NCBI RefSeq assembly: GCF_001570605.1
Contig: NZ_BBXG01000008.1
Location: 296,119 to 360,118, forward strand
DNA length: 64,000 nt
From: Herbidospora cretacea
GTDB lineage: Bacteria; Actinomycetota; Actinomycetes; Streptosporangiales; Streptosporangiaceae
Reading direction: 5' to 3'
Both the position numbers and the translations under genes were made by a program. Under the pieces are notes generated by a model. That model did not search any database. It was not told the origin of the DNA and was given only the letters and a program-made list of their open reading frames with translations. Position 1 is the first letter of the stretch. Every line of letters begins with the position of its first letter. Of this stretch, positions 43,073-50,312 are shown one piece after another.

Positions 43073-45246
43073 CGGAGGTCTCTTCCATCGAGGTAGGCGA
43101 GCAGGGTGAGGGTGGTCTGCCGGGAAATCGCGCGAGTCCCCCACCAGGTCATGTAGAAGCGCAGCGCGTGCCGGACCGGCGGGTCCTGGGCCAGGTCGGC
43201 GACGAGGCCGCCGACGACCCCGATCAGATGGGGGTTGTCGTCGGCGATCCCGACCCATTCGAGCAGCGCCGTCCAGGTGCGGCCGCGCAGCAGCGGCTCC
43301 GCGATGGCGTTGCGCCACAGGTGGACCACGAGTTCCGGGCGGTCCCCGTCGGCCAGCATCGTCAGCAGCAGGGGCAGTTCGTCGCCGGCTCCGGCTCGGG
43401 CGGGAGCCAGCCAGCGCAACGTCTCGGCCGCCACTCCCGCGAGCCGTTCGTCACCCGACCTCGCCCAGGAGGACAGTTCGGTCACCACCTGGACGTGCGC
43501 TCCGGCCACGAAGAGTTCGTGCAGAGACTGGACGACGGCCCGCGACAACGCCGGTGAGGCCGCGATGCGGCGCAGTCCCAGCAGGGCGTCGTCGATGAAC
43601 GTCAGGCCGAGCGTGGTGCCGAAGGCCCGCACCGCGACCGAACGGCGGGCGAGTGATTCCGTCGCCCAGGAGAGCAACTGCCGCTTGACCCGCACGGCGA
43701 ACCTCGGCTCGAACGCGGCCGACTCCAGCGCCCAGGCCGCCGACCAGTGCGACAGCACCCGGTTCGAGGCGATCCAGGGGCGCAGGAATCTCGCCTCGAC
43801 TTCCGCGTAGTCGAAGGTGGCGAGTTTGCCGACGGCCTGCGCGCCGGCCATCCGCACGTCGAGGTCGGCGTTCTGGCACAGCCCTTCGAGCAGGACCATG
43901 AACGGCTCGCGCAGGAGCGGGTGGTCCTGCCAGGCCGCCTCCAGGATCTTGCCGCCGAGGTGGGCGTCGCGGAAGCGCACCCGCCGGTCCCACGGTCCCC
44001 AGCCGTCGTCGATCTCCGCCTGCGCGTATTTGAGCCAGTCGGGTGACATCTGGTCGAAGGCCGACCAGAGTTCGTCTCCGGTCAGCCGTTCCGGCGCGGG
44101 GACGGCGGTCATCTCCGCCAGCCGGACGGCGACCGTGTTGACCACGGTCAACGGCATGCGGTCGAGCACCGCCAGCGCGAGCAGGAAGCTCCGCTGGTAG
44201 ACCAGGCGACGGTGGTGGTGCGCGGGTGACTCACCGGCCTGCGGGTCCGTGCCGCGGAGCAGCCCGGCGGCCCGTTCCCGCAGGCGCTGCGGCTGCTCGT
44301 CGAGGACGTCGTCCAGGATGTCCTCCGGCCGTGCGCCGGCGCGGATGCGGCTGAGGAAGGCATGCGCCAGCGCCGCGCCCTCACCCGGGCGCGCGTCGGG
44401 GCCGAGCTCCGCCCGGACGCGCGGGTTCGCGGCCAGCGTCCGCGCCGCCGCCGCGACCCGCGGGTCCTCGTGGCGCAGGCCGAAGACCAGACAGCGTTCG
44501 AAGACCTCGATCGCGGACGGGGCGACATGGGCGTGCACATACCTGGCCCGCTGCTCGGGAGTGAGCAGAGCCCGGTCGGACAGCACCACGACGATGGCGG
44601 TCTTCGTCTGCTGCGCCAGCCGCACCAGGTGGAGGAAGATCGCCTCGTTGCGGGTCCTGGTCCACTCCGCGCTGCCGGCGTCCACCAGGTAGGCCGTGCC
44701 GGCGGTCAGATCACCGGCCCGCAGGCGCCGCGGGTTGTCGCCCACGTGGAGCAGCGCCACGTTCGCCCCGCCGGACTGGCGCCGGGCGAAGCGGACCAGC
44801 CCGGCGAGCGCGACGGTCTTCCGGCCGGAGCCCGGTGGGCCCCAGGTGCCCAGCACCGCGCCGGGGACCAGCGTGTCGAGGGCCACGAGGGTCTCGCAGC
44901 TCGCCACGTGCTCGGGGGCCAGCCGATCGAGCTCGTCCTGGGACAGCAGGATGCTCTGCGGTCGTTCCTCGGGGCCGGCGCCGAAGATGTTGATGTTGTC
45001 GGCGGAGTAGGCCCGGGCGCCGTCGCCCGGCATCGTGAAGTTGGCGCCGATGTAGCCGCCCGCCTGGTGCAGGCGGCGCAGGTTCTCCTGGCGCTGTTCG
45101 CGTTCCCGGGCGCTGAACGCGCCGCTCTCGTCGAGACGGCCGTCATCCTCGTACTTGAGCTCCTCGTCCTTCTTGTCGTCCTTGTCGTCGTCCGTACGGG
45201 GGGCTCCGCCCGCTGGGTCGGGCCGGTCTCCGTCCTGGCCGCTCAT
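43069..45246 (-). CDS. P-loop, HEAT-repeat-like protein with N-terminal Gly/Asn motif
   Basis: A 725-aa cytoplasmic protein. Residues 1-45 are acidic and disordered. Residues 67-89 contain the motif GANFTMPGDGARAYSADN followed by INIFG, matched by the C-terminus of the neighbouring regulator. A P-loop variant GPPGSGRKT (136-144) and a Walker B-like strand TAIVVVLSDRA follow. The remainder is helical with HEAT-like units (DVRMAGAQAVGKLATFDYAEVE; LSHWSAAWALESAAFE). The layout recalls STAND/NLR-type switch ATPases, though NACHT or NB-ARC motifs are not complete. It overlaps genes on both sides by 4 bp. Confidence 0.68.
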   Translation of the reverse strand: MSGQDGDRPDPAGGAPRTDDDKDDKKDEELKYEDDGRLDESGAFSAREREQRQENLRRLHQAGGYIGANFTMPGDGARAYSADNINIFGAGPEERPQSILLSQDELDRLAPEHVASCETLVALDTLVPGAVLGTWGPPGSGRKTVALAGLVRFARRQSGGANVALLHVGDNPRRLRAGDLTAGTAYLVDAGSAEWTRTRNEAIFLHLVRLAQQTKTAIVVVLSDRALLTPEQRARYVHAHVAPSAIEVFERCLVFGLRHEDPRVAAAARTLAANPRVRAELGPDARPGEGAALAHAFLSRIRAGARPEDILDDVLDEQPQRLRERAAGLLRGTDPQAGESPAHHHRRLVYQRSFLLALAVLDRMPLTVVNTVAVRLAEMTAVPAPERLTGDELWSAFDQMSPDWLKYAQAEIDDGWGPWDRRVRFRDAHLGGKILEAAWQDHPLLREPFMVLLEGLCQNADLDVRMAGAQAVGKLATFDYAEVEARFLRPWIASNRVLSHWSAAWALESAAFEPRFAVRVKRQLLSWATESLARRSVAVRAFGTTLGLTFIDDALLGLRRIAASPALSRAVVQSLHELFVAGAHVQVVTELSSWARSGDERLAGVAAETLRWLAPARAGAGDELPLLLTMLADGDRPELVVHLWRNAIAEPLLRGRTWTALLEWVGIADDNPHLIGVVGGLVADLAQDPPVRHALRFYMTWWGTRAISRQTTLTLLAYLDGRDLR

Positions 45247-46271
45247 GGCCCGTCTGCCGTCGGCTCGTGGATGTTGATCTCGTGTGCGTGGTTGACGGTG
45301 GCGTCGGGTCCGCTCATGGTGAAGTGCGTGCCGGTGACCTGGGCGTAGGGGCCGGTGATCAGGAAGTCGAGCTTCCCGATCGACGGGATGGGCTGCTCGG
45401 GCGGGGTGGGCTGCTGCTCGTCTGACACGGGGACTCCCTGAGGGGAACGGACGGCCACGGGGTGTGCCGCCTGGTGGGGAAGGTCAAGCACCGGGTTGGC
45501 GGACCGGATGTCCTGGAACAGGGTCTTGAGCCGCCGGTCGAGCCTGCCGCCGTACTCCCCGACGCGGTCGCGGGCGTGCTCCAGTTCGGTGAGCGCCTCT
45601 TCGGACCGGCCCTCACGGTGCAGGGCGAGCATGAGCAGGTAGACGACTCGCTGGTCGAGATCGACCCCGTGCGCCAGAGCCTGTAGCTCGGGCACGGCCT
45701 GCCGGTGCCGCCCGAGGTCGAGTTCGGCCTCAAGGCAGTCGAGCAGGGCGCTGCGGAACAACCCCTGGAGTCTTCTCCGGTGTTGGTCGATCTTCAGGCC
45801 ACGCAGACCGGCGAGAGGCTCGCCACCGTGGATACCCCGGTAGCTGGAACCCCAGATCGCGATGGCCGCACGGGACAGCCGGACGAATTCGGCAAGATCG
45901 CGCGGACGCGCGTCACGCGCCTGTTCGAGGAGCCGCACGAAACTCTCCGCGTCGATCTCGATCGTGGCCACGTCACCGTTGAGCCGATAGTGACGCTTGG
46001 CCTTGGGCGGGATCAGGTTCTCCAGGCCGGGAGCGGCCTGGTTGACCGCCGCCCGCAGGTCGCCCACGTGTTCGTAGACGGCCGCCTCGGTGGCCTCGAT
46101 CTCGCTGGTCTTGGAGATCCACTCGATCATCTGGCCGGTGGTCAGCACCTTCTCGATCGCAAGGGCGGAGACGACCATGCTCGTCTTGTCTGTGAGCTTG
46201 ACGTCCCGGTCGTCGACCCGCAGAGACACCGGGCCTAAAAGTGATATGTCCACCAAAGTTAGACTTTCCAT
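45243..46271 (-). CDS. BTAD/SARP-like regulator with C-terminal amyloid-like motif
   Basis: A 342-aa protein starting like a SARP (ISLLGPVSLRVDDRDVKL), with a winged-helix region followed by a bacterial transcriptional activator domain (FVRLSRAAIAIWGSSYRG; RVVYLLMLALHREGRSEEAL). A Pro-rich linker leads to a C-terminal stretch GTHFTMSGPDATVNHAHE then INIH (residues 314-335), which matches the N-terminal motif of the P-loop protein encoded next. Start options are ATG 46271 (used), an upstream ATG at 46316, and GTG 46253 with GGAAAG upstream. It is first in a four-gene operon and may regulate it or act as the signalling partner. Confidence 0.72.
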   Translation of the reverse strand: MESLTLVDISLLGPVSLRVDDRDVKLTDKTSMVVSALAIEKVLTTGQMIEWISKTSEIEATEAAVYEHVGDLRAAVNQAAPGLENLIPPKAKRHYRLNGDVATIEIDAESFVRLLEQARDARPRDLAEFVRLSRAAIAIWGSSYRGIHGGEPLAGLRGLKIDQHRRRLQGLFRSALLDCLEAELDLGRHRQAVPELQALAHGVDLDQRVVYLLMLALHREGRSEEALTELEHARDRVGEYGGRLDRRLKTLFQDIRSANPVLDLPHQAAHPVAVRSPQGVPVSDEQQPTPPEQPIPSIGKLDFLITGPYAQVTGTHFTMSGPDATVNHAHEINIHEPTADGP

Positions 46272-46494
46272 GGAATTTAGCCATTCGTCAGATGATTGGC
46301 AGATCAAACGATGCATTTATTGATATAGCGCATAACGTGCCGGAAATTCCAGGGGTTGGGGAGTGCTAGAGAAACGCCGGGAATGCACCCGGACATCTCC
46401 CAGGGAAAACCAAGATCACCACCCAGGAGCCATTGCCAGTCTGGAGATGTCGAGGGCGGACAGGCCGCCCCGGCCAGGCCGATGGAGGTCACAG

Positions 46495-46752
46495 ATGAGC
46501 AAGGCGACGAGCGCGTCCGACCGGCGCAAGAGCAGCTTCAGCGGGTCCGTGGGCGAGTGCGTGGAGGTGGAGGTGGTCAGCGTCGTCAAGGTCCGGGACA
46601 CCAAGGACCCGGGCGGCCCGGCGCTCTCGTTCACCCCCGGCGAGTGGCGGGCCTTCTGCGACGGCGTGCGCGAGGGTGAGTTCGAGATCCGCGAGGGCGG
46701 CTTCGCCCGCCCGGCGTGGGCCAGGATCCTCTGGAACCGCCGGACCCGCTGA
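46495..46752 (+). CDS. DUF397 domain-containing protein
   Basis: An 85-aa protein matching DUF397: RRKSSFSGSVGECVEVE, then VKVRDTKDPGGPALSFTPGEW and AFCDGVREGEFE. These small proteins are encoded next to XRE/DUF5753 regulators in nearly all actinomycetes, sometimes described as toxin-antitoxin-like pairs (BldB/WhiJ-related). GGAGG lies 6 nt before ATG 46495. It converges with its likely partner at 46842-47765 across a shared hairpin. Confidence 0.88.
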   Translation: MSKATSASDRRKSSFSGSVGECVEVEVVSVVKVRDTKDPGGPALSFTPGEWRAFCDGVREGEFEIREGGFARPAWARILWNRRTR

Positions 46753-46757
46753 ATCCC

Positions 46758-46791
46758 GTGGGGGCCGCGCCCGCCCGAGCGCGGCCCCCAC
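46758..46791. terminator. Strong hairpin between convergent DUF397 and XRE genes
   Basis: GTGGGGGCCGCGC (46758-46770) and GCGCGGCCCCCAC (46779-46791) form a perfect 13-bp stem with an 8-nt loop, 6 bp after the DUF397 stop. A pyrimidine-rich tract follows on the plus strand. It probably terminates transcription from the plus side and may serve both. Confidence 0.75.
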
Positions 46792-46841
46792 CCCCCACCC
46801 TGAGAAACGGCATCAAGTGTCGTGCATATCCACCTATATTG

Positions 46842-47765
46842 TTACTTTTCCGAATTACGGAGTTCGCGGCTCAGCTCGCCGAGGAATGCGCGCAGGTCGT
46901 CGCCGAATATCGCCGTCTCGGCGAGCAGAAACCACCGCGTGCGATAGCGGTCGACGTCCGCGTCGGCGATCGTCAGCCGCGCGTGGTCGGTCTCCACCTC
47001 CACGAAGGTGTCCGGGTCGTCCGGGCCGTCGTCGTCGCCCCCATAGATGACGAATCCGTGCAGCGGCACCAACCGGGCGGTGACGTTCTGCGGGATCACC
47101 CCGATCCTGACCGTCTCCAGCGTGCTCACCGAGGCGATCCGGTCGAGCTGGGCGGGGAGCGGGTTGCCCGGCCCCGGCCGCAGGCGCAGCGCGCTCTCCG
47201 TGATCAGGAACTCGAAGCGTCGATCCTCGTCGTAGAGCGCCTCCTGGCGCCGCATGCGGGCGGCCGTCGCCGCCGCGAGGTCCCCCTTCTCGTAGGGCTG
47301 TTCGTACAGGCCGAACACCGCTCGCGCGTAGGCCGCCGTCTGGAGCAGGCCCGGCACCACCATGCACTGGAAGTTGCGCACCAGCGCGACGTCGGACTCC
47401 CGCCGCCGGATGTCCTCCTGGAGGTGCCCCTTGCCGCGGGTCGCCCCACGCCAGGTGTGCACTTCGTACACCACCGCCTGGGTCAGGTCGGCCAGCCGTT
47501 CGTAGGTCTCCGGTGGAGCCTGCACGGCCTCCACCCAGCGCCGCACCTCGGGCAGGGAGGGGGTCGTGGCCCCCGACTCGATCCGGGAGACCTTCGACTG
47601 GCTGACCTGGATGAGGTCGGCCAGCTGACGGCCGGACAGCCCCGCCAGGTCACGCAAACCGCGGAGCTCGGCGGCGAGGCGGTGTCGCCGGGTTCGGGAC
47701 TCGCTCCCGTCTTCCTCAGCCCCATCGGCGGCCCCACCGTCTTCCCAGCGATCCCGATGATTCAT
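46842..47765 (-). CDS. XRE-family regulator with DUF5753 (Scr1-type)
   Basis: A 307-aa DNA-binding protein: N-terminal helix-turn-helix (LAGLSGRQLADLIQVSQSKVSRIESG, about residues 41-67) and a C-terminal DUF5753 sensor region (LVRNFQCMVVPGLLQTAAYARAVF; RRQEALYDEDRRFEFLITESALRL; IGVIPQNVTARLVPLHGFVIYG). This architecture goes with DUF397 proteins; the partner is encoded convergently at 46495-46752. Members influence development or antibiotic production. GGGGGA precedes the ATG. Confidence 0.88.
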   Translation of the reverse strand: MNHRDRWEDGGAADGAEEDGSESRTRRHRLAAELRGLRDLAGLSGRQLADLIQVSQSKVSRIESGATTPSLPEVRRWVEAVQAPPETYERLADLTQAVVYEVHTWRGATRGKGHLQEDIRRRESDVALVRNFQCMVVPGLLQTAAYARAVFGLYEQPYEKGDLAAATAARMRRQEALYDEDRRFEFLITESALRLRPGPGNPLPAQLDRIASVSTLETVRIGVIPQNVTARLVPLHGFVIYGGDDDGPDDPDTFVEVETDHARLTIADADVDRYRTRWFLLAETAIFGDDLRAFLGELSRELRNSEK

Positions 47766-47883
47766 TTTCCCCCAGATCTATGCGGAGTCAATCAGAGGAC
47801 CACGACAGCGTCAACACCTGCGAAGAGTCCTATCGTGCACGGTAGCGATTCAGAATGAGTCGATCCCAGTCGGGTCCTCGGCG

Positions 47884-49578
47884 CTACTCGCAGGTCAGGA
47901 CCGGCTCGGGAGCGTAGCGCGTGTGGAACTTCTCGCGCCGCGTCTCCTTCCCGTCCTTCTTGAACACCCGCGTCACGTCGATCGAGAAGCCCTGCGCGCC
48001 CGCCATCGGGATGCAGTCGGGCCCCGAGTCGGTGATCGGCTCGGCGGTCCGCACGTCGTACGGCCCGGAGCTCTCCGCCTCGATGTCCCAGCGCTTGGTG
48101 CTCCAGAACGTCACGGTGACGGAGGTCGAGGTGTACGACGTCGTGACCAGCACCCCGTACTTGGAGTCGTTCTTCCACCGGAAGTCCGGCTGCGGGTAGG
48201 ACACCGTCGACTCGCGCCCGGCCGGGTAGCGGGAGATGTAGTAGATGTGCGCCATGTGCTGGACATCCTCGAAGCCGCCGAAGAATACGGCGTTGAACAT
48301 GGTCGTCACGAACTGCGAGATGCCGCCGCCCACGTCGTTGACGAACCGGCCGCCCGAGATCATCGGCGCGGAGACGAACCCGCGCGCGGTGTCGCGCCTG
48401 CCCACGGTGCCGTTCAGGGAGAACGTCTCCCCCGGCATCACCAGGTGGTTGTCGAGGATGTCGGCGATGGTGTGGATGTTGGTGACGCGCGGCGCGCAGC
48501 AGGGGTGCTGCGTGGTGAACGTCGACACCTTCTCGACGATCCCCAGCTTCTCCGCCTTCTCCGTCGTCAGCTCGGGCTCGCTCGTGGTGAAGGACACCTC
48601 GACGGTACGGCTCCCGCCCCCGGTCACGGCCTCCTCGACCGACGTCTTCAGCGCGGCCGCGTCGACCCCTTGGCCGGTCTGCGACGGCACGACCACCGGC
48701 TTGCCCTTGACGATCTTGAAGGACGCGTCCTTGGGCGCCTTGGCCGCGTCGACCAGCCGGTCTTCGACTCCCCGTAGGGCCTTGCGCGCGTTGAACCGGG
48801 CCTTCAGCTCGCCCTGCTCGTCGGGGAGGAAGCGCAGGTTGGCGGCCACGACCCCGGCCGGCAGCTCGGCCGAGCGGCCGCCGTTGGTGAGCGTGATCGG
48901 CCCGACCGCCCCGGCTGCGGTGGACTGCGCGAAGCGGCGCATCTCCTCGGCCGTGGCGCGCGGTTCGACGACGGCGATCCGGAAGGTGACGGCCTGCGCG
49001 CCGTCGAGGTAGGCCTGCCGGAGCCCGGTGGCGGCGGCGGCCCGGTCGACGGCCCGCCCGTCGGCGGGGGCGACGACCCTCGGGGTGGTCCCCCGGTAGA
49101 GAATGCCGCCCTGCTTGGCCGGGCGGTCGACGCCCTCGGCGATCCCGGCGACGGAGGCCTTCAGCCGGTCCTCGTCGACCGTCAGCCTGAGGGGGATGTC
49201 GCGCCGCGCGAACAGGGACCGCAGCGAGGTGACGACGCCGCCGTGGGCGTCGGCCACGGTGCCGGGGATGTCGAAGGCGAGCCCGGCGTCCCCGGGGGTG
49301 ACCGGGGTGGTCTTCTCCCCGGCGGTGACGGCGATCGGCCGGGCGGCCCTGGCGGCGAGTTCGGAGGTCAGCCTGGCGTGCGCGTGGGCCGGGGCCAGGC
49401 CGCCGATGTGGATGCCGGCGACGTAGGTGTTGCGGGGTAACTCGCCCGCCATGGCCACGGCCGGGCCGGCCACCGCGGCGACCAGGCCGAGCACGACCAC
49501 ACCCGCGATGAGCAGGGGCGTTCTGGAGCGCCGCCGCGGAGCGAGAGGTGGGTGGGTCTCACTCTTCACGTACGTCAC
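47884..49578 (-). CDS. VanW-family protein with peptidoglycan-binding-like domains
   Basis: A 564-aa single-pass membrane protein. After a short cytoplasmic tail and one helix (PLLIAGVVVLGLVAAVAGPAVAM) come two PG_binding_4-like regions (ELPRNTYVAGIHIGGL; then about residues 230-350) and a C-terminal VanW domain with HPCCAPRVTNIHTIADILDN, MPGETFSLNGTVGRR and GGGISQFVTTMFNAVFF. VanW proteins are linked to cell-wall and glycopeptide-resistance clusters, but the activity is unknown. GTG 49578 is preferred because GGGGAGG lies 5 nt upstream; an in-frame ATG at 49605 is less likely. Confidence 0.85.
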   Translation of the reverse strand: MTYVKSETHPPLAPRRRSRTPLLIAGVVVLGLVAAVAGPAVAMAGELPRNTYVAGIHIGGLAPAHAHARLTSELAARAARPIAVTAGEKTTPVTPGDAGLAFDIPGTVADAHGGVVTSLRSLFARRDIPLRLTVDEDRLKASVAGIAEGVDRPAKQGGILYRGTTPRVVAPADGRAVDRAAAATGLRQAYLDGAQAVTFRIAVVEPRATAEEMRRFAQSTAAGAVGPITLTNGGRSAELPAGVVAANLRFLPDEQGELKARFNARKALRGVEDRLVDAAKAPKDASFKIVKGKPVVVPSQTGQGVDAAALKTSVEEAVTGGGSRTVEVSFTTSEPELTTEKAEKLGIVEKVSTFTTQHPCCAPRVTNIHTIADILDNHLVMPGETFSLNGTVGRRDTARGFVSAPMISGGRFVNDVGGGISQFVTTMFNAVFFGGFEDVQHMAHIYYISRYPAGRESTVSYPQPDFRWKNDSKYGVLVTTSYTSTSVTVTFWSTKRWDIEAESSGPYDVRTAEPITDSGPDCIPMAGAQGFSIDVTRVFKKDGKETRREKFHTRYAPEPVLTCE

Positions 49579-49640
49579 AGCCGCCTCCCCGCCAATTTCG
49601 GTCATTTTATGACGAGAAGGACGTGTCCATGGCGCGCTGG

Positions 49641-50117
49641 TCAGCGTACTGACATATGGGCTTTTATTTCGGCGATGAGCCCCGGAGCGGCGGCTTCGAT
49701 CTGGGTGCGGACCTGCTCGAAATCGGCGCGGCCCCCGTAATAGGGGTCGGCCACGTCCGGCGAGTCGGCCGCCGGGTCGAACTCGCGGAGCAGGCGGACC
49801 TTCGCCCGGTCGGCCTCGGTCGGGGCCATCGAGCGCAGGTCCCTCAGGTGCCCGCCGTCGAGGGCGATGATCAGGTCGTAGCGGCCGAACCAGAGCGCGC
49901 GGAACTGGCGGGCGCTGTGGGCGGTGGTGTATCCGGCCCGGCGCAGCGCGGCGACCGTGCGGTGGTCGGCGGGTTTGCCGGTGTGCCAGCCCTGGGTGCC
50001 GGAGCTGTCGACCTCGACGTCGAGGCCCTCGTCCTCCAGTCGCCGGCGGAGGATGTGCTCGGCCATCGGGGAGCGGCAGATGTTGCCCGTACAGACGAAA
50101 GTCACGCGAAAGACCAC
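49641..50117 (-). CDS. Low-molecular-weight protein-tyrosine phosphatase
   Basis: Cytoplasmic cysteine phosphatase of 158 aa. The phosphate-binding loop VCTGNICRSPMAE (C-x5-R-S) lies near the N-terminus, and the general acid Asp is in VADPYYGG. Other conserved positions are VDSSGTQGWHTGKPAD and DLIIALDGGHL. Homologues dephosphorylate tyrosine kinases of capsule or wall assembly. The start is GTG 50117 with TAAGGT 6 nt upstream and no Shine-Dalgarno sequence, again suggesting a leaderless message. Confidence 0.9.
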   Translation of the reverse strand: MVFRVTFVCTGNICRSPMAEHILRRRLEDEGLDVEVDSSGTQGWHTGKPADHRTVAALRRAGYTTAHSARQFRALWFGRYDLIIALDGGHLRDLRSMAPTEADRAKVRLLREFDPAADSPDVADPYYGGRADFEQVRTQIEAAAPGLIAEIKAHMSVR

Positions 50118-50123
50118 GACGAG

Positions 50124-50204
50124 ACCTTAACACTTGGGCGCTTTGTAGCTTTATGTCCGAATAGACCATTTAGTTATCGAAACTTCCTAAATCGGTTGTT
50201 TCGA
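50124..50204. promoter_or_regulatory. AT-rich divergent region with inverted repeat
   Basis: The 195-bp gap between the phosphatase and carboxypeptidase genes is AT-rich. It holds the leaderless -10 element TAAGGT for the phosphatase (50124-50129, minus strand) and an inverted repeat TCGAAAC (50177-50183) / GTTTCGA (50198-50204) that may be an operator for the secreted peptidase. Confidence 0.4.
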
Positions 50205-50312
50205 CACCTTGACGGTGATCATCTCATGGGCGAAGACTTCAAAAATACTCGCGTGCCCTCTCCCGCCCGGTAGAACCTCGCCCGGCAGGCACGCCCACAT
50301 GGAGGAACTTCA

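Noticed and set aside
43069-45246. Classical NACHT or NB-ARC NLR
   Set aside because: The P-loop is a variant (GPPGSGRKT) and further NACHT/NB-ARC motifs are not clear, so I call it only P-loop/HEAT-like.
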